A DNA stretch of 64,000 nt from Singulisphaera sp. GP187 (GCF_900129635.1 NZ_FSRB01000001.1:1465501-1529500), one strand, 5' to 3'. Numbered from the stretch's first letter, positions 53,969-64,000 are shown. Notes: a model not told the origin generated them from the letters alone. A program made the numbers and translations.

Positions 53969-56302
53969 TTACTTCGCGATCACTTTCACGGCGAGCGGAA
54001 CGGCCGGCGTGGGATAGTCTTTCTTGTTGATCTGAAACGCGATCGTGACGTTGGCCGTTGCCTGAGCTACGGCCGCCTTCTCGTCGGCAATCACCGGGAT
54101 GGTGAAGTCCGACTGGTCGGGCGTGAGTGTCACCGGATCAGCCTTCAAGCCGGCGGGGAGACCGTTGACCTTGACCGTCACCGGTTCCTTGAACGGACCC
54201 TTGCGAACGACCTTTCCCTTCAGCTCGATCGTCGATCCGGCCTTGGCTTCGAGCGCCGGGGCGGCCAGTTCCAAGGCAGCGGGTCGGACCACATTCAGCG
54301 TAATCGCCGGGATCGCGAAGGTGTGCTCGACCTTGTCGAACGTCCCTTTGGCGATCAAGCCGATCGTCATCGCGCCCAGCGGTGTTTCCACGGCCGCATT
54401 GACCGGCACGCTCGCTTCGTTGGCCTTGGCGGCGACCTTCGCGGCCGGAACGGCGAGGCCAGGAGGCAAGGGGAGGGGGGTAACCGCCAATTCCGCGTCG
54501 GCCCCAGTCGTTCGCGTCAACTTGAGCGGTGCCGCCGCTCCGAATCCGTGAACCACCTCGATCGGTTCGGCCGGCGCATCGAGCGTCAGAACTTTCGGCA
54601 ACGCCGGGGCCGCGGCCAGCCCGACCTGGGCGACGACGTAGGTGGGCAAGGTCCCTTGCTGGGCGAACATGAGGTCTTTCTTGGCCGCGACGACGATCGG
54701 GCCGGTCGGTCCTTGTCCTTGCCCGACCACGTTGAGCGAGACCGCGCCGAAGCTGACGTCCGCGCTGGCCAGGACCGAGAAGGCGCCGACGGCTTGGCCG
54801 TCGGCCACAGTCCCGGGTCGGACGGTCAGGCCCGCGGGGGGATTGGCGATACTTAGGGTGATCGGCCCGTTGAAGCCCACCCGTTTCACGGTCACGCCGA
54901 CCAGCGCCGAGCTTCCCTTGGGGATGCTGATCTGAGAATCGTTCAACGCGATCTCGAAGGTCGGAGTGACCGGCTCCACCGTGATGCGATAGGGGAATCC
55001 GACGCCCCCTCGAGACTCCAGGTCTCGGAGCGCCAGGGTGATCTCGGTCGTGTTCGCTGGGACGGTGAAGTTCAGCGAGGGATCGGGTGAGATGATCCCG
55101 GCCGCCTTCCCTTTCTTCCCCCCTTGGGGCGGGATCGTCGTGTCGTCCGCGGTGGCCAGGACCGCGTCTTTGGCGCCGAGGACTTGGAGCACACCGTCAA
55201 GAGCCGAGCCGTTTTCGGCCGCGTCCACCTCGATCTTGAGCACCTGTCCGGGGGTGACGGCCAGGCTGAAGCGATCTTCGTCGCCCGCCGGGTCGATCCG
55301 GCCATTGAGGACGACCGGGGCCGTCGCGCGAAGCGGGGTTGACGCAGAGGTCGCATCGGTCGGCTCGCGGAGCTCCGGAAACAGGCTCACGTCCATGGGG
55401 GGGAGCGACTCCACCTCGAGCGGAGCCGCGCCGGGAGCGGCGCCCCCGCTCGCCCGGATCTGGTAGACCTCGCCGTCAGGCTGTCGATTCACCGTGGCAG
55501 CAACGACGCCGATGCCGGGCAAGGTTCCACCGCGGAGCTCAAAGCCGACGGTCTCTCCGTTCCTCCCTCCGATTGGGTAGATCTCCTCGGCCATTGGCAC
55601 GGCGCCGAGGACGAGTCGATAGACGGGCCGTCCTCCCCCTTGATAGCGGGAGTCAGAGATCTCGACGAGATAATCGGTGTCTTCGGGAAGGAGGACGGCC
55701 ATCCGGGCATCGGTGACCAGGCCGGCCGAGTCATCGGCCGAGGCCACGTACTTCCCGGCGGCCGTCGTCAGACGGATCGACGGATCGACGCTCGACCCGA
55801 TCCGTGAGCACTGGGCGTCGACCACAATGTGCTGCCCCTTCTTGCCGGGGAAGCGGTAGAAGTCAACGTCATTGCCCGCCACCTGGCCTTCGATGACCAC
55901 GGGAGCCACGATCGCCTGCGCGGTGGCCAACGTGCTATTGTCTTCTTTCTCGGCAACCTGCGGAAGCTGGCCGACCGAGAAGAGAAATGAGTTCGAGAGA
56001 CCATCATCGGTGCGCACCCGGATCGGATAAGTGCCGATGGGAGTCTCGGGAGCCACCGTGACTTTGAGCTTCCAGTTGGCCGCATCCGAACCCGGTGTTT
56101 CAGACGGAGTCAGCACGAACGGGAACGGGGCGATCAACTCGGGATGGCCCGCGAGGTTTCCTCCCGTGATCGTGACCTCGGAAACGACGCCCTTTTGAAC
56201 GCCAAAGGGGCTTGTCCCTTTGATCTCAGGAGGCGCGGCCCAGGTTGGCACGCTCAGGGTCAGACCAATGAAGGCGGCAAGGCCGATGGGTTTGCGAACC
56301 AT
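53969..56302 (-). CDS. Large exported protein with PPC-type domains
   Basis: 777 residues from the ATG at 56302, preceded by AAGGAG; an upstream in-frame start at 56419 is unlikely. A signal peptide (residues 1-22, ending TWAAP) is followed by an IPT-like region and two PPC (bacterial pre-peptidase C-terminal) domains with EKEDNSTLATAQ, DVDFYRFPGKKGQ and later DEDRFSLAVTPGQ. Ig-like repeats run to the C-terminus. Such proteins are cell-surface adhesive modules and often accompany the cytochrome/WD40 and DUF1501 genes found here. No enzyme motif. Confidence 0.85.
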   Translation of the reverse strand: MVRKPIGLAAFIGLTLSVPTWAAPPEIKGTSPFGVQKGVVSEVTITGGNLAGHPELIAPFPFVLTPSETPGSDAANWKLKVTVAPETPIGTYPIRVRTDDGLSNSFLFSVGQLPQVAEKEDNSTLATAQAIVAPVVIEGQVAGNDVDFYRFPGKKGQHIVVDAQCSRIGSSVDPSIRLTTAAGKYVASADDSAGLVTDARMAVLLPEDTDYLVEISDSRYQGGGRPVYRLVLGAVPMAEEIYPIGGRNGETVGFELRGGTLPGIGVVAATVNRQPDGEVYQIRASGGAAPGAAPLEVESLPPMDVSLFPELREPTDATSASTPLRATAPVVLNGRIDPAGDEDRFSLAVTPGQVLKIEVDAAENGSALDGVLQVLGAKDAVLATADDTTIPPQGGKKGKAAGIISPDPSLNFTVPANTTEITLALRDLESRGGVGFPYRITVEPVTPTFEIALNDSQISIPKGSSALVGVTVKRVGFNGPITLSIANPPAGLTVRPGTVADGQAVGAFSVLASADVSFGAVSLNVVGQGQGPTGPIVVAAKKDLMFAQQGTLPTYVVAQVGLAAAPALPKVLTLDAPAEPIEVVHGFGAAAPLKLTRTTGADAELAVTPLPLPPGLAVPAAKVAAKANEASVPVNAAVETPLGAMTIGLIAKGTFDKVEHTFAIPAITLNVVRPAALELAAPALEAKAGSTIELKGKVVRKGPFKEPVTVKVNGLPAGLKADPVTLTPDQSDFTIPVIADEKAAVAQATANVTIAFQINKKDYPTPAVPLAVKVIAK

Positions 56303-56574
56303 TGGGGAGGGTCTCCTTCGATCCGGACGCAAACCGGGGAACTCGGGCGGGCCTGGGTGTGTCCCCAGAAGGCGGGTCGTCCGCGGCGTGGCAGGTGTTA
56401 GCACTTTCGAAAGTCGCATGCCCCCGCGGCTTTGTCAAGCGGCTTGCGGATTCGCCTGGAAGCGGTCACCGATACGCTGGCACTGGCACTTCTTCCCGAC
56501 TTTGCGACCGGTTTCGTACACTGATTGAGGACGATCCTCGCATTCGACGATTGATCCGCCGGAGTGCTTCGCCA

Positions 56575-58685
56575 ATGACAACCGCGGCCGGTTCCCTGAC
56601 CAAAAGTGTCTGCCATCTCGACTGCCCCGACACGTGCAGCATGCTTGTCACGGTGGAAGAGGGAGTGGCCGTTGATCTTCGCGGGGATCCCGAACACCCG
56701 TTCACTCGCGGCTTTCTCTGTCAGAAAATGGCTCGGTATCTCGATCGGGTGTATAGCCCGGATCGACTGCTCTCCCCATTGCATCGAGTTGGGCCGAAAG
56801 GGGCAGGACGATTCGAGCGGATCAGTTGGGAGGAAGCCCTCGGCGAGGTCGCCCGCCGTTTCGCGGAGATTGCAGGCTCGGCCGCCGGACCGCAGGCGAT
56901 TTTGCCCTACAGTTATTACGGCACATTGGGAAAGCTTCAGGCGAGTAGCCTCGACCGCCGGTTCTTCCACAGGCTTGGGGCCACGATTCTCGATCGTACA
57001 ATCTGCGCGACGGCCGGCACCAAGGGGTATGAATATACGCTGGGCCAAGGGCGGTTGGGCGCCGATCCCATGGCCGTGCCCGGCTGCCGTTTCATCGTCA
57101 ACTGGGGCTCGAATACGGCCAATACCAACAGTCACCTCTGGAGCCTGATGATCCAGGCGCGGCGGAACGGGGCGACGATCGTGACGATCGACCCCTATCG
57201 CAGTCCGACCGCGGAGCGGTCCGACTGGCACATTCAGCCGCGGCCAGGGACGGATGCCGCGCTGGCGCTGGGGCTCATGCACGTGATCTGGCGCGACGGG
57301 CTTCAGGACGACGACTTTCTCGAACGCGGAACCGTGGGCGCGGATGAACTCCGGACTCGGGTTCTGACCGAGTATCCCCCGAGCGCGTGGTGGCGATCAC
57401 CGGGGTCGATCGTCCGACGCTCGAGAGCCTGGCTCATCGCCTCGCACGGGAGCAACCGTCGTTGATCCGCCTGAATTACGGCCTCCAGCGCCACGGGGGA
57501 GGGGGGATGGCCGTGCGGACGATCGCCTGTCTGCCCGCCTTGATCGGCTCGTGGCGGCATCCCGGGGGCGGCGCCTTACTTTCCACCAGCGGCGCCTACG
57601 ATTTTAACGCGAACCGGTTGACTTGCCCCGATCTCTCCCCGCCGGGGACGCGAACCATCAATATGAATCAGTTGGCCGAGGCCCTGGCCGGCGAACTCCC
57701 GGGGCCCCCGATTCAGGCTCTCTATGTTTATAATTGCAACCCCGCGGCGGTTGCGCCGAACCAGGCGAAAGTGGCGGAAGGCTTGCTCCGCGACGACCTC
57801 TTTACCGTGGTCCATGAACAGTTCCCGACCGACACGGTTGACTATGCCGATATCGTTCTGCCTGCGACGACCCAACTCGAGCATATCGATCTCCATGGGT
57901 CCTACGGTCATCATTTCGTGATGTATAATCCACCCGCAATTGCTCCCGTCGGAGAATGTCGATCCAATAACGACGTCTTCCGGGAGCTCGCGGCGCGGCT
58001 GGAATTTCCGCCTGAGTTGTTTCCTGACGATGAGGCGTTGATTCGGCAAGCGCTCGACGGGGGGCCCACGGTTCATGGGATTACACTCGAACGGCTCAAG
58101 GCTGAAGGTTCGATCCGGCTCAACCTGCCTGAACAGCACGTTCCCTTTGCTGAAGGACGGTTTCCGACCCCGTCGGGCAAGTGCGAGTTCTTTTCCGCGC
58201 GCATGGAACGCGAAGGACTCGACCCACTCCCCACCTATCTCCCGCCCCACGAAGATCCACAAACGCGCCCTGAACTCGCGGCGCGCTATCCGTTTCAACT
58301 CCTGAGTCCGCCTCGACCGCAGTTCTTGAACTCGACCTTCGTGAACGACCCACGTCATCGCGCGTTGGCGGCCGAGCCGACCATCGAGCTGTCAGCGGCC
58401 GACGCCGACCGCCTGGGCCTGGTCGAGGGGCAGTGGGTTGAGGTCTATAACGACCGGGGCCGGTTCCGCTCGCGCGTGGCGCTGACGGGGAAGGTCCGTC
58501 CGGGGGTGGCCGTTGCCACCGGAATCCACTGGAACAAGCTCAGTCCTGGTCGGACCAACGTCAACAGCACGACCTCCAGCGCCCTGGCCGACATGGGCGG
58601 GGGAGCGACCTTCTTCGATAACCTGGTCGCCATTCGCCCGTGGGTTGAGGGAAGTACGGAGGCGCTTTCGGCTCCCGTTGCGTGA
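56575..58685 (+). pseudogene. Molybdopterin oxidoreductase split by a one-base frameshift
   Basis: The 5' part (56575-57465) has the [4Fe-4S] motif CHLDCPDTC with its last Cys in GFLCQK, RFERISWEEALGEVA, FIVNWGSNTANTNSH and TIDPYRSPTAERSDWHIQPR, all typical of the DMSO reductase family. The 3' part (57387-58685, another frame) continues with LNYGLQRHGGGGMAVRTIACLP, YVYNCNPAAVAP, DIVLPATTQLEHIDLHGSYG and the molybdopterin-binding C-terminal domain. Continuity is restored (EYPPERVVAIT) if the C5 run at 57376-57380 had six Cs. Otherwise intact over about 700 residues, so the lesion is very recent or a sequence error. Substrate unknown; no signal peptide. Confidence 0.85.
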
Positions 58686-58726
58686 TTCCGAACGGCTTGA
58701 TATTCCACAAGTGAGGTCCTGTTCCG

Positions 58727-59032
58727 ATGCTTTCTCTTCTCGCACGCTGGCGGCGACCGCGGTTCAGACCCAACGTGGCCCATCTCCGGATCAGGCTCTA
58801 TACGCGCGACCAATGTGGCTGTTGTCACAAGGCGCTCGACTTGTTGAAGGACTATCAGCGTCGCCTTCAATTTGCCCTGGAGGCGGTCGACATCGACGGC
58901 GATCCGGCCTTGAGGGAGCGATTCAACATCGAGGTTCCCGTGGTGGAGGTCGACGGCAAGGTTCGCTTCAAAGGCGTGATCAACCCGGTTCTGTTCGAGC
59001 GTCTGCTCGAAGCCGAAAGCCGAGGGAGCTAA
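58727..59032 (+). CDS. Glutaredoxin-like (DUF836-type) thiol protein
   Basis: 101 residues. A basic N-terminus is followed by a thioredoxin fold: RIRLYTRDQCGCCHKALDLL with a C-x-C-C active site, LEAVDIDGDPALRERF, and the cis-Pro in IEVPVVEVDGKV. It is a probable dithiol reductant. It follows the molybdopterin oxidoreductase by 41 bp in the same direction and may serve that enzyme; this is inference. Confidence 0.8.
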   Translation: MLSLLARWRRPRFRPNVAHLRIRLYTRDQCGCCHKALDLLKDYQRRLQFALEAVDIDGDPALRERFNIEVPVVEVDGKVRFKGVINPVLFERLLEAESRGS

Positions 59033-59302
59033 CGAGCGCCGGGGTGGGAGCGCTTCCGATCCTCGTTGCCGGTCGACGTGGCGAAGAAACAATCGCCGGG
59101 CATCGGAAATCGGCTGGCCAGACTTGAGACGATCTGGTAAGACGTGGGCCGGTCGAGGGGGACAACGACCCCGGACTTCAAATCTCTTGAGTTCTCCTCC
59201 AAGCTGAACTGCCGACATTCGACGGCCGTTGGCTCCAGACAGGCGTCTCGCCGAGCCTCGTCTGATGTTCCCTTCTCTCGGTGCCCGAAGGAGATCCGCG
59301 CG

Positions 59303-60247
59303 ATGGACCGCCGCCGATTCGTTCCCTCTCCCGAAGGGCTGGAAGGGCGCGCCATGCTGAGCGTTTTCGGCACGGCCAATACCGCTCAGGCCAACGTGGC
59401 GCAGGAGGTCCCGGTTACGTTCCAACAGAAGGAACTGCGGATCGAGCACCTCCCGTTCTATCTCAGACAGTTGCAACCCAACCGTTTTCTGCCGGACGCG
59501 ACGGTCCGACAGCTTCAGGACGACCTCCTGTCCATCGCGGGCCGGCTGCACAGGCCGAACCCGGCGACGCTCGAAGCGTTCAACTCGACGCTCCAGGACA
59601 TTATCCCGAACGCCAGCCTGAGCGTCCCCGACGCCAAGACTTTGAGTCATGCGTTCCAGCGGGTTGTGGGGAGCACGGGGGCGACCGCCCAGCAGGTCGC
59701 TAACCTCACCCAGGACATGAACGACCTTGCCCGCGCCTCCTCGCAGAGTCCGCAGCCGGTCTTCCTGACGACAAACGACTATTCGCTCGTACTTCAGACG
59801 ATTCTTGGCGTGGGGCGACCGATCCAGCGCCCGCCCGCTCCTGAACTCGCCTTGCAGGACGGCACGCGCGTGTCGAACGGGATCGGTAAGACCACCCTCC
59901 GCCAACCGCAATTTGTCGGGACCTACGGCGCTGGCTCGACGGTGGGAGATTTCGCCGGCAACACCGGCGGTGGTTTCAATAGTAACGGCGTGCGGGTCCA
60001 GATCATTGACGATCAAGGCACCGTATACGGCCAGTCGGTCGTCGACCCCACCACGGGCAACTACCGCGTCACGATCGGGACGCCTCTGGCCAATGGGGTG
60101 TACCGCTTCCACGCTCGAGCCGTGGATGCTCAGGGCCACGAGAGCCCGCCGAGTCAGGTTTACCTACTCAAGGTCATGAGCCGACCGGGGGAGAATGTCA
60201 CCACCAGCATGGCGACACCCAAGGGGCCCCTCGCGGCCAGGAAATAA
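59303..60247 (+). CDS. Surface protein with a LEPR-like N-terminus and a C-terminal Ig-like domain
   Basis: 314 residues from the ATG at 59303, with AAGGAG nine bases upstream. The N-terminus RRRFVPSPEGLEGRAMLSVFG is a degenerate LEPRxLLS export motif. Residues about 30-200 are helical and of unknown fold. Residues about 220-300 form an Ig-like domain (GVRVQIIDDQGTVYGQSVV, GVYRFHARAVDAQGHESPPS). Probably exported and surface-located; function unknown. Confidence 0.7.
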   Translation: MDRRRFVPSPEGLEGRAMLSVFGTANTAQANVAQEVPVTFQQKELRIEHLPFYLRQLQPNRFLPDATVRQLQDDLLSIAGRLHRPNPATLEAFNSTLQDIIPNASLSVPDAKTLSHAFQRVVGSTGATAQQVANLTQDMNDLARASSQSPQPVFLTTNDYSLVLQTILGVGRPIQRPPAPELALQDGTRVSNGIGKTTLRQPQFVGTYGAGSTVGDFAGNTGGGFNSNGVRVQIIDDQGTVYGQSVVDPTTGNYRVTIGTPLANGVYRFHARAVDAQGHESPPSQVYLLKVMSRPGENVTTSMATPKGPLAARK

Positions 60248-60889
60248 CCGCGGATAACCACCTCGGCTGCCTTGCTCTGAAGTCCCGGAATGCGGACGCC
60301 TCGTCCGCTTTCCGGCGTCGTCAGACCGACTGTGTCCCAGGCCTCCGAGCTTGTACCCACCCCACAAGACACCTCCTCACACACACGCTCTCAGTGAAGG
60401 TACGGCCGGGCCGGATCTCTCCAAGCCGTCTTCGCACTCACGAGCGACTCACTCCTCGATCCCGCCTTCGACCCGAGCACGGATTCTTGGCCGTGGCAGG
60501 TCCGTCCGCTCAGCTTGGTCGATCGGTTTGTCTGCGCGGCCTCGGACTGCGCCCCTCAACGGAGAACCAGGGAACGCGTTTCTGGTGGCGACCGGCCGCC
60601 ACCGCGCATGCCGCCCAGGGCAGGGCATTTGTCGAGCTTTCTAAAACGTGATCTAGAGTACTAGTGACTCCGTGAGGATCGCCAGACTCCGGCATTGTTA
60701 AAAGATGTTAAGCCGTACCGGTGAACTGTTCGACCCGGTCAAACGTCTGAGGAAACCGTTTGTCTGCCCTCATCCCGGTGGCTCACCGTCTCGCGTCATT
60801 CCCTTTGGCGTTGGGGTTCGTGATGGATTGACCTTTGTGTGGATTCTCGTCCGGAAGATTGAGTCGGCGAAGTCTTACGATCTCGGGGT
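60248..60889. other. 642-bp gap with no supported gene ahead of the sensor kinase
   Basis: Only short or shadow reading frames occur. The kinase promoter must lie here, probably in the slightly AT-richer part around 60640-60710, but no clear boxes were found. Confidence 0.35.
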
Positions 60890-63562
60890 ATGGTGATGAG
60901 TCGGCGCTTAGAAAACAAACTTGCCTGGCAGTTCATTCTGGCCTTGGGCGTCTTGATCGCGATCAGCCTTGGCGCTTACCTTGCCCTTTCGGGATCGATC
61001 AAAACCGCCCGACGCGTCGACCGGGCTTATCAGGTCCTCCTGAGTCTCGAACAAGTCTTCTCCTTGCTCAAGGACGCCGAGACCGGCCAGCGCGGGTTTC
61101 TGCTCACCGGCCGACCCTACTATCTTGATCCCTATCATGACGCGTCGGAGAAGCTGGGCCGCGAGTTCGCCCGAATCGACCAGCTCCTTGGCCCGAAGCC
61201 GAGCTCCGAGCAAGGCATTCGTCGGTTGCAAGCGATGGCGGCCGAAAAGCTTGCCGAGTTGCAGGCGACGATTGATATCCGCCGAGAGCAGGGCCTGGAC
61301 GAAGCGTTACGAGTCGTCCTGACCGACCGTGGACGTACCATGATGAGGCAGATCCGTGCCGAGGCCGCCTCGCTTCGGTCCGAACAGGAAAAGCGGCTGG
61401 AACTCGAGTCCGATCAGGCAGAGTTCAGCGCTCGTTTGGCGGTCACGGCTCTGGTGATCGGGCTGCTGGTCAGCCTCTGGCTGCTGTTCGCGTCCCATCA
61501 GTTGGTCGCTCGTGAGATGAAACGCCGGCGTCAGACCGAGGCGGATCTGGTTCAGGCCCACAAGGAGGCGGATACCGCCAATCGGGTCAAGAGTGAGTTT
61601 CTGGCCAATATGAGCCACGAGATCCGAACCCCCATGAACGGGATCGTCGGCATGACGGAGTTAACGCTCGAGACGTCGCTGACGACCAAGCAACGTGAAT
61701 ATCTCGGACTCGTCAAGTCGTCGGCAGACTCGCTGCTCTCGGTCATTAATGACATCCTTGATTTTTCGAAGATCGAGGCCGGTAAGCTTCACCTCGACCC
61801 CACGCCGTTCGACCTTCGGGATGAGGTGACCGACACGGCACGCAGCCTCGCCTTGCGTGCCCACATCAAGGGACTGGAGCTCGCCTGTCGGATTGCTCCC
61901 GACGTCCCCCAGGTCGTCTTGGGCGACGCAGGTCGTCTGCGACAAGTGCTCGTCAACCTCGTGGGGAACGCTGTCAAGTTCACGGAAGCGGGCGAGGTCG
62001 TGCTCGACGTCGCGGCTCGCTCCCGAACCGACCAGGAAATCACCTTGCAATTTTCCGTGGCCGACACCGGGATCGGTGTGCCCGTCGAGAAGCGACGATC
62101 CATCTTCGATCCGTTCGAGCAGGCGGACGGCTCAACCACCAGGAAATATGGAGGCACGGGACTCGGTCTGACCATTTCCTCCCGGTTAGTGGCGCTGATG
62201 GGGGGCCAGATCTGGATTGATGGCAACCCCGAAGGCGGCAGCATCTTTCGATTCACCGCCCGATTCCCCGCGCACGCCGGCGCGCTTCCCGGACGTTCTT
62301 CGCCCGATCCGGTCTGGCTCAACGGTGTGCGGATGCTGGTTGTCGATGACAATCGGACCAACCGGCTCATCCTTGAGGAAGTCCTTAAACACTGGGGTGC
62401 ACTGCCGGTGACGGTCGATGACGGCTTCACGGCCATGACCGCCCTGGCGGAAGCGGTCGAACGCGGTTTGCCGTTCGAGGTCGTCCTGCTCGACCAGATG
62501 ATGCCCGGAATGGACGGTTTCCAGCTTGCCGAACGGCTGCAGCGCGACCCAAGGTTTGGACAGCCCGAAATGTTGATGCTGACCTCCGGCGATCCGCGGA
62601 ACGAGTCCGGTCTCACTTATCAGGATTTTGGCATCAGTGCTTGCCTGACCAAGCCTGTCAGACAGTCGGATTTATATAATTCCTTGATGGATTTGCTCCA
62701 ACGCTCAGGGATTTCCGGTACGCCCGCTGGCGATGGCGCTGAGGACAAGGGGGCCGATCCCGCGAGTGACTCCGGAATGCAGGACGGCCGGCGGCTCGAG
62801 GTGCTGCTGGCCGAGGATCATCTCGTCAACCAAAAGGTCGCGTCCGCGATGGTGCGAAGCTTGGGGCATCAGGTGACGGTGGTGGACAACGGGCAAGCCG
62901 CGGTGGAGGCGCTGGACCAGAATACGTTTGACGTGATCCTCATGGACCTTCAGATGACCGTGATGGACGGGTTCGCGGCACTGGCGGCGATTCGAGCACG
63001 TCCCGGGGCGGACCGTCAGATCCCGATCATCGCACTCACCGCGCACGCCATGAAAGGGGATCGCGAACGCTGCTTGGAGGTGGGGTTCGACGGCTACCTG
63101 TCCAAACCGGTCACGATCCCGACGATGCGCGAGGAACTGCACCGGGTCTGTGCGCAAACCGTCGCCTTGCCGGTGCTCCATGAGCTGGGAGCCGAAGCCG
63201 AAAGCGCTCAGAGTTCGGCGGGTTTCAGCTTCGATCGCCTCGTGGAGCGATGTGATGATGACCCGGACTTCGCTCGGGAAGTGCTTGAGGACTTCGTACG
63301 GACCGTCCCCGCGGCGATCGAACGACTGGTTGATGCGGCGAGAATCGAGGATGGAGCGAGCGTCGCGCGCTCCGCCCATGGTTTGAAGGGGACCTTTTCG
63401 ACCGTCGGAGCCGAACGTCTCAGCGAATCCTGGAGCCGGCTCGAGTCCTTGGGGGAGCAAGGCGAAATGGCAGGCATTCGCGAGGAACTCGTCCTCGCAT
63501 GCCGCGACTGGGAGCAGTTGCTCTCGCAGTTGGAACATCACTTGAACCAGGGAATTTCATGA
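60890..63562 (+). CDS. Hybrid sensor histidine kinase (CHASE3-HisKA-HATPase-REC-REC-HPt)
   Basis: 890 residues. Transmembrane helices at about 14-36 and 183-202 bracket a CHASE3-like sensor (VFSLLKDAETGQRGFLLTG). The phospho-acceptor His243 lies in NMSHEIRTPMNG. The ATPase domain has LVNLVGNAVKF, DTGIGVP and GGTGLGLTIS. Two receiver domains follow (VVLLDQMMPGMDG and VILMDLQMTVMDGF with their conserved Lys in TKPV and SKPV), then an HPt domain with SAHGLKGTFSTVG. It senses a periplasmic or membrane signal and passes phosphate along an internal relay. The last codons overlap the next gene (ATGA), so the REC-GGDEF protein is the likely output. The start may be the second ATG at 60896. Confidence 0.93.
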   Translation: MVMSRRLENKLAWQFILALGVLIAISLGAYLALSGSIKTARRVDRAYQVLLSLEQVFSLLKDAETGQRGFLLTGRPYYLDPYHDASEKLGREFARIDQLLGPKPSSEQGIRRLQAMAAEKLAELQATIDIRREQGLDEALRVVLTDRGRTMMRQIRAEAASLRSEQEKRLELESDQAEFSARLAVTALVIGLLVSLWLLFASHQLVAREMKRRRQTEADLVQAHKEADTANRVKSEFLANMSHEIRTPMNGIVGMTELTLETSLTTKQREYLGLVKSSADSLLSVINDILDFSKIEAGKLHLDPTPFDLRDEVTDTARSLALRAHIKGLELACRIAPDVPQVVLGDAGRLRQVLVNLVGNAVKFTEAGEVVLDVAARSRTDQEITLQFSVADTGIGVPVEKRRSIFDPFEQADGSTTRKYGGTGLGLTISSRLVALMGGQIWIDGNPEGGSIFRFTARFPAHAGALPGRSSPDPVWLNGVRMLVVDDNRTNRLILEEVLKHWGALPVTVDDGFTAMTALAEAVERGLPFEVVLLDQMMPGMDGFQLAERLQRDPRFGQPEMLMLTSGDPRNESGLTYQDFGISACLTKPVRQSDLYNSLMDLLQRSGISGTPAGDGAEDKGADPASDSGMQDGRRLEVLLAEDHLVNQKVASAMVRSLGHQVTVVDNGQAAVEALDQNTFDVILMDLQMTVMDGFAALAAIRARPGADRQIPIIALTAHAMKGDRERCLEVGFDGYLSKPVTIPTMREELHRVCAQTVALPVLHELGAEAESAQSSAGFSFDRLVERCDDDPDFAREVLEDFVRTVPAAIERLVDAARIEDGASVARSAHGLKGTFSTVGAERLSESWSRLESLGEQGEMAGIREELVLACRDWEQLLSQLEHHLNQGIS

Positions 63563-64000
63563 AAATCTTGGTGGCCGATGATGAGTCGACCCCCGCGCTC
63601 TTTCTGCGTCGAACCTTGGAGCGATTGGGCCATGAGGTCGTGGTGGCATCGAACGGCCTGGAAGCCTGGGAGCGACTGCAAGCCGACGCGTTTCGACTGG
63701 TGATCACCGACTGGATGATGCCGGGCCTGGACGGACTGGACCTCTGCCGAAGAATCCGTGGCCGCGGTGATTCCTCGTACATCTACATCATCCTCTTGAC
63801 CGCCCGTGAAGGGTTGCAAGACAGGCTCGCCGGCCTGACCGCCGGGGCCGACGATTTTCTGTCCAAGCCGATGGATCCGGCCGAGCTGGCGGCGCGCGTC
63901 GGGATTGCCGGGCGGATCGTGGCGATGCAGGAGGAGTTGGAACGGAAGAATGTCCAACTCGCGGAGTTGGCGACGACCGATGGGCTCACTGGTTTGAAGA
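63559..64000 (+). CDS. Response regulator with a GGDEF output domain, cut by the window edge
   Basis: 147 residues are visible. The receiver domain (about 1-120) has VADDES, the phospho-acceptor Asp in VITDWMMPGLDG and Lys in LSKPMDP. A short helical linker (VAMQEELERKNVQLAELA) leads into TTDGLTGLK, the start of a GGDEF diguanylate cyclase domain. The start overlaps the kinase stop by four bases. The phosphorelay probably sets cyclic-di-GMP levels. Confidence 0.9.
   Translation, partial: MKILVADDESTPALFLRRTLERLGHEVVVASNGLEAWERLQADAFRLVITDWMMPGLDGLDLCRRIRGRGDSSYIYIILLTAREGLQDRLAGLTAGADDFLSKPMDPAELAARVGIAGRIVAMQEELERKNVQLAELATTDGLTGLK

Noticed and set aside
58445..60139. 564-aa minus-strand open frame
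   Set aside because: Runs opposite three well-supported plus-strand genes and shows no motif.
1..64000. tRNA, rRNA and CRISPR arrays
   Set aside because: No cloverleaf with a conserved T-loop, no rRNA-like stretch and no regularly spaced direct repeats were recognised by eye; a tRNAscan or Infernal run would settle this.

Overview
The window is high-GC DNA from a planctomycete, most likely the Isosphaeraceae (Singulisphaera/Paludisphaera-like). Evidence: a DUF1559 prepilin-like protein, a DUF1501 Tat protein, a c-type cytochrome/WD40 protein, a PPC-domain protein, two surface proteins with a degenerate LEPR-xLL N-terminal motif, a DUF1570-type metallopeptidase, and a membrane-anchored PilB-like ATPase. 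No tRNA, rRNA or CRISPR array was seen.
0-12 kb is mostly core: the end of an esterase, a GT39 glycosyltransferase, a sulfotransferase/class IV aminotransferase pair with overlapping stop and start codons, rpsR, an exported metallopeptidase, and leftward hisF, pilT, pilB and a CvpA-like gene.
12.4-21.75 kb is a probable integrated island. It is bounded by a 139/140-bp direct repeat of the 3' end of dinG (broken copy left, intact gene right). It holds an IS110 remnant, a hairpin MITE-like element, an intact IS66 with an exact 8-bp target duplication, a tyrosine-recombinase remnant, a leftward operon (ribbon-helix-helix protein, 29-aa ORF, N6-adenine methylase, PD-(D/E)XK-like protein) and a decayed IS3 transposase. 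The operon is the best candidate for a little-described defence system.
21.6-27.6 kb is a leftward housekeeping run: ispF, cysS, ruvC, a thiS-thiG fusion and dinG. 28-32 kb holds tandem csrA genes, a Tat-exported aldo/keto reductase, an RRM protein, rpsU, a DUF6157 protein and a membrane protein. 32.1-40 kb is an insertion-sequence hot spot: two IS630-type elements with TA flanks, an IS1634-type element with a 6-bp duplication, and ISAzo13-like and ISAs1-like remnants, surrounding a DUF1559/lipoprotein pair. A perfect 64-bp palindrome follows.
40-49 kb holds an anchored repeat-type protein, a REP-like patch, purB, gdhA, a creatininase-family gene, a CusF-SCO1 lipoprotein, a surface protein and an ArsR regulator. 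49-60 kb holds a TolC-type gene whose signal peptide is out of frame across a G7 run, a DUF1501/cytochrome-WD40/PPC group, a molybdopterin oxidoreductase split by a one-base frameshift at a C5 run, a glutaredoxin-like protein and another surface protein. The window ends in a hybrid sensor kinase overlapping a REC-GGDEF gene cut by the right edge.
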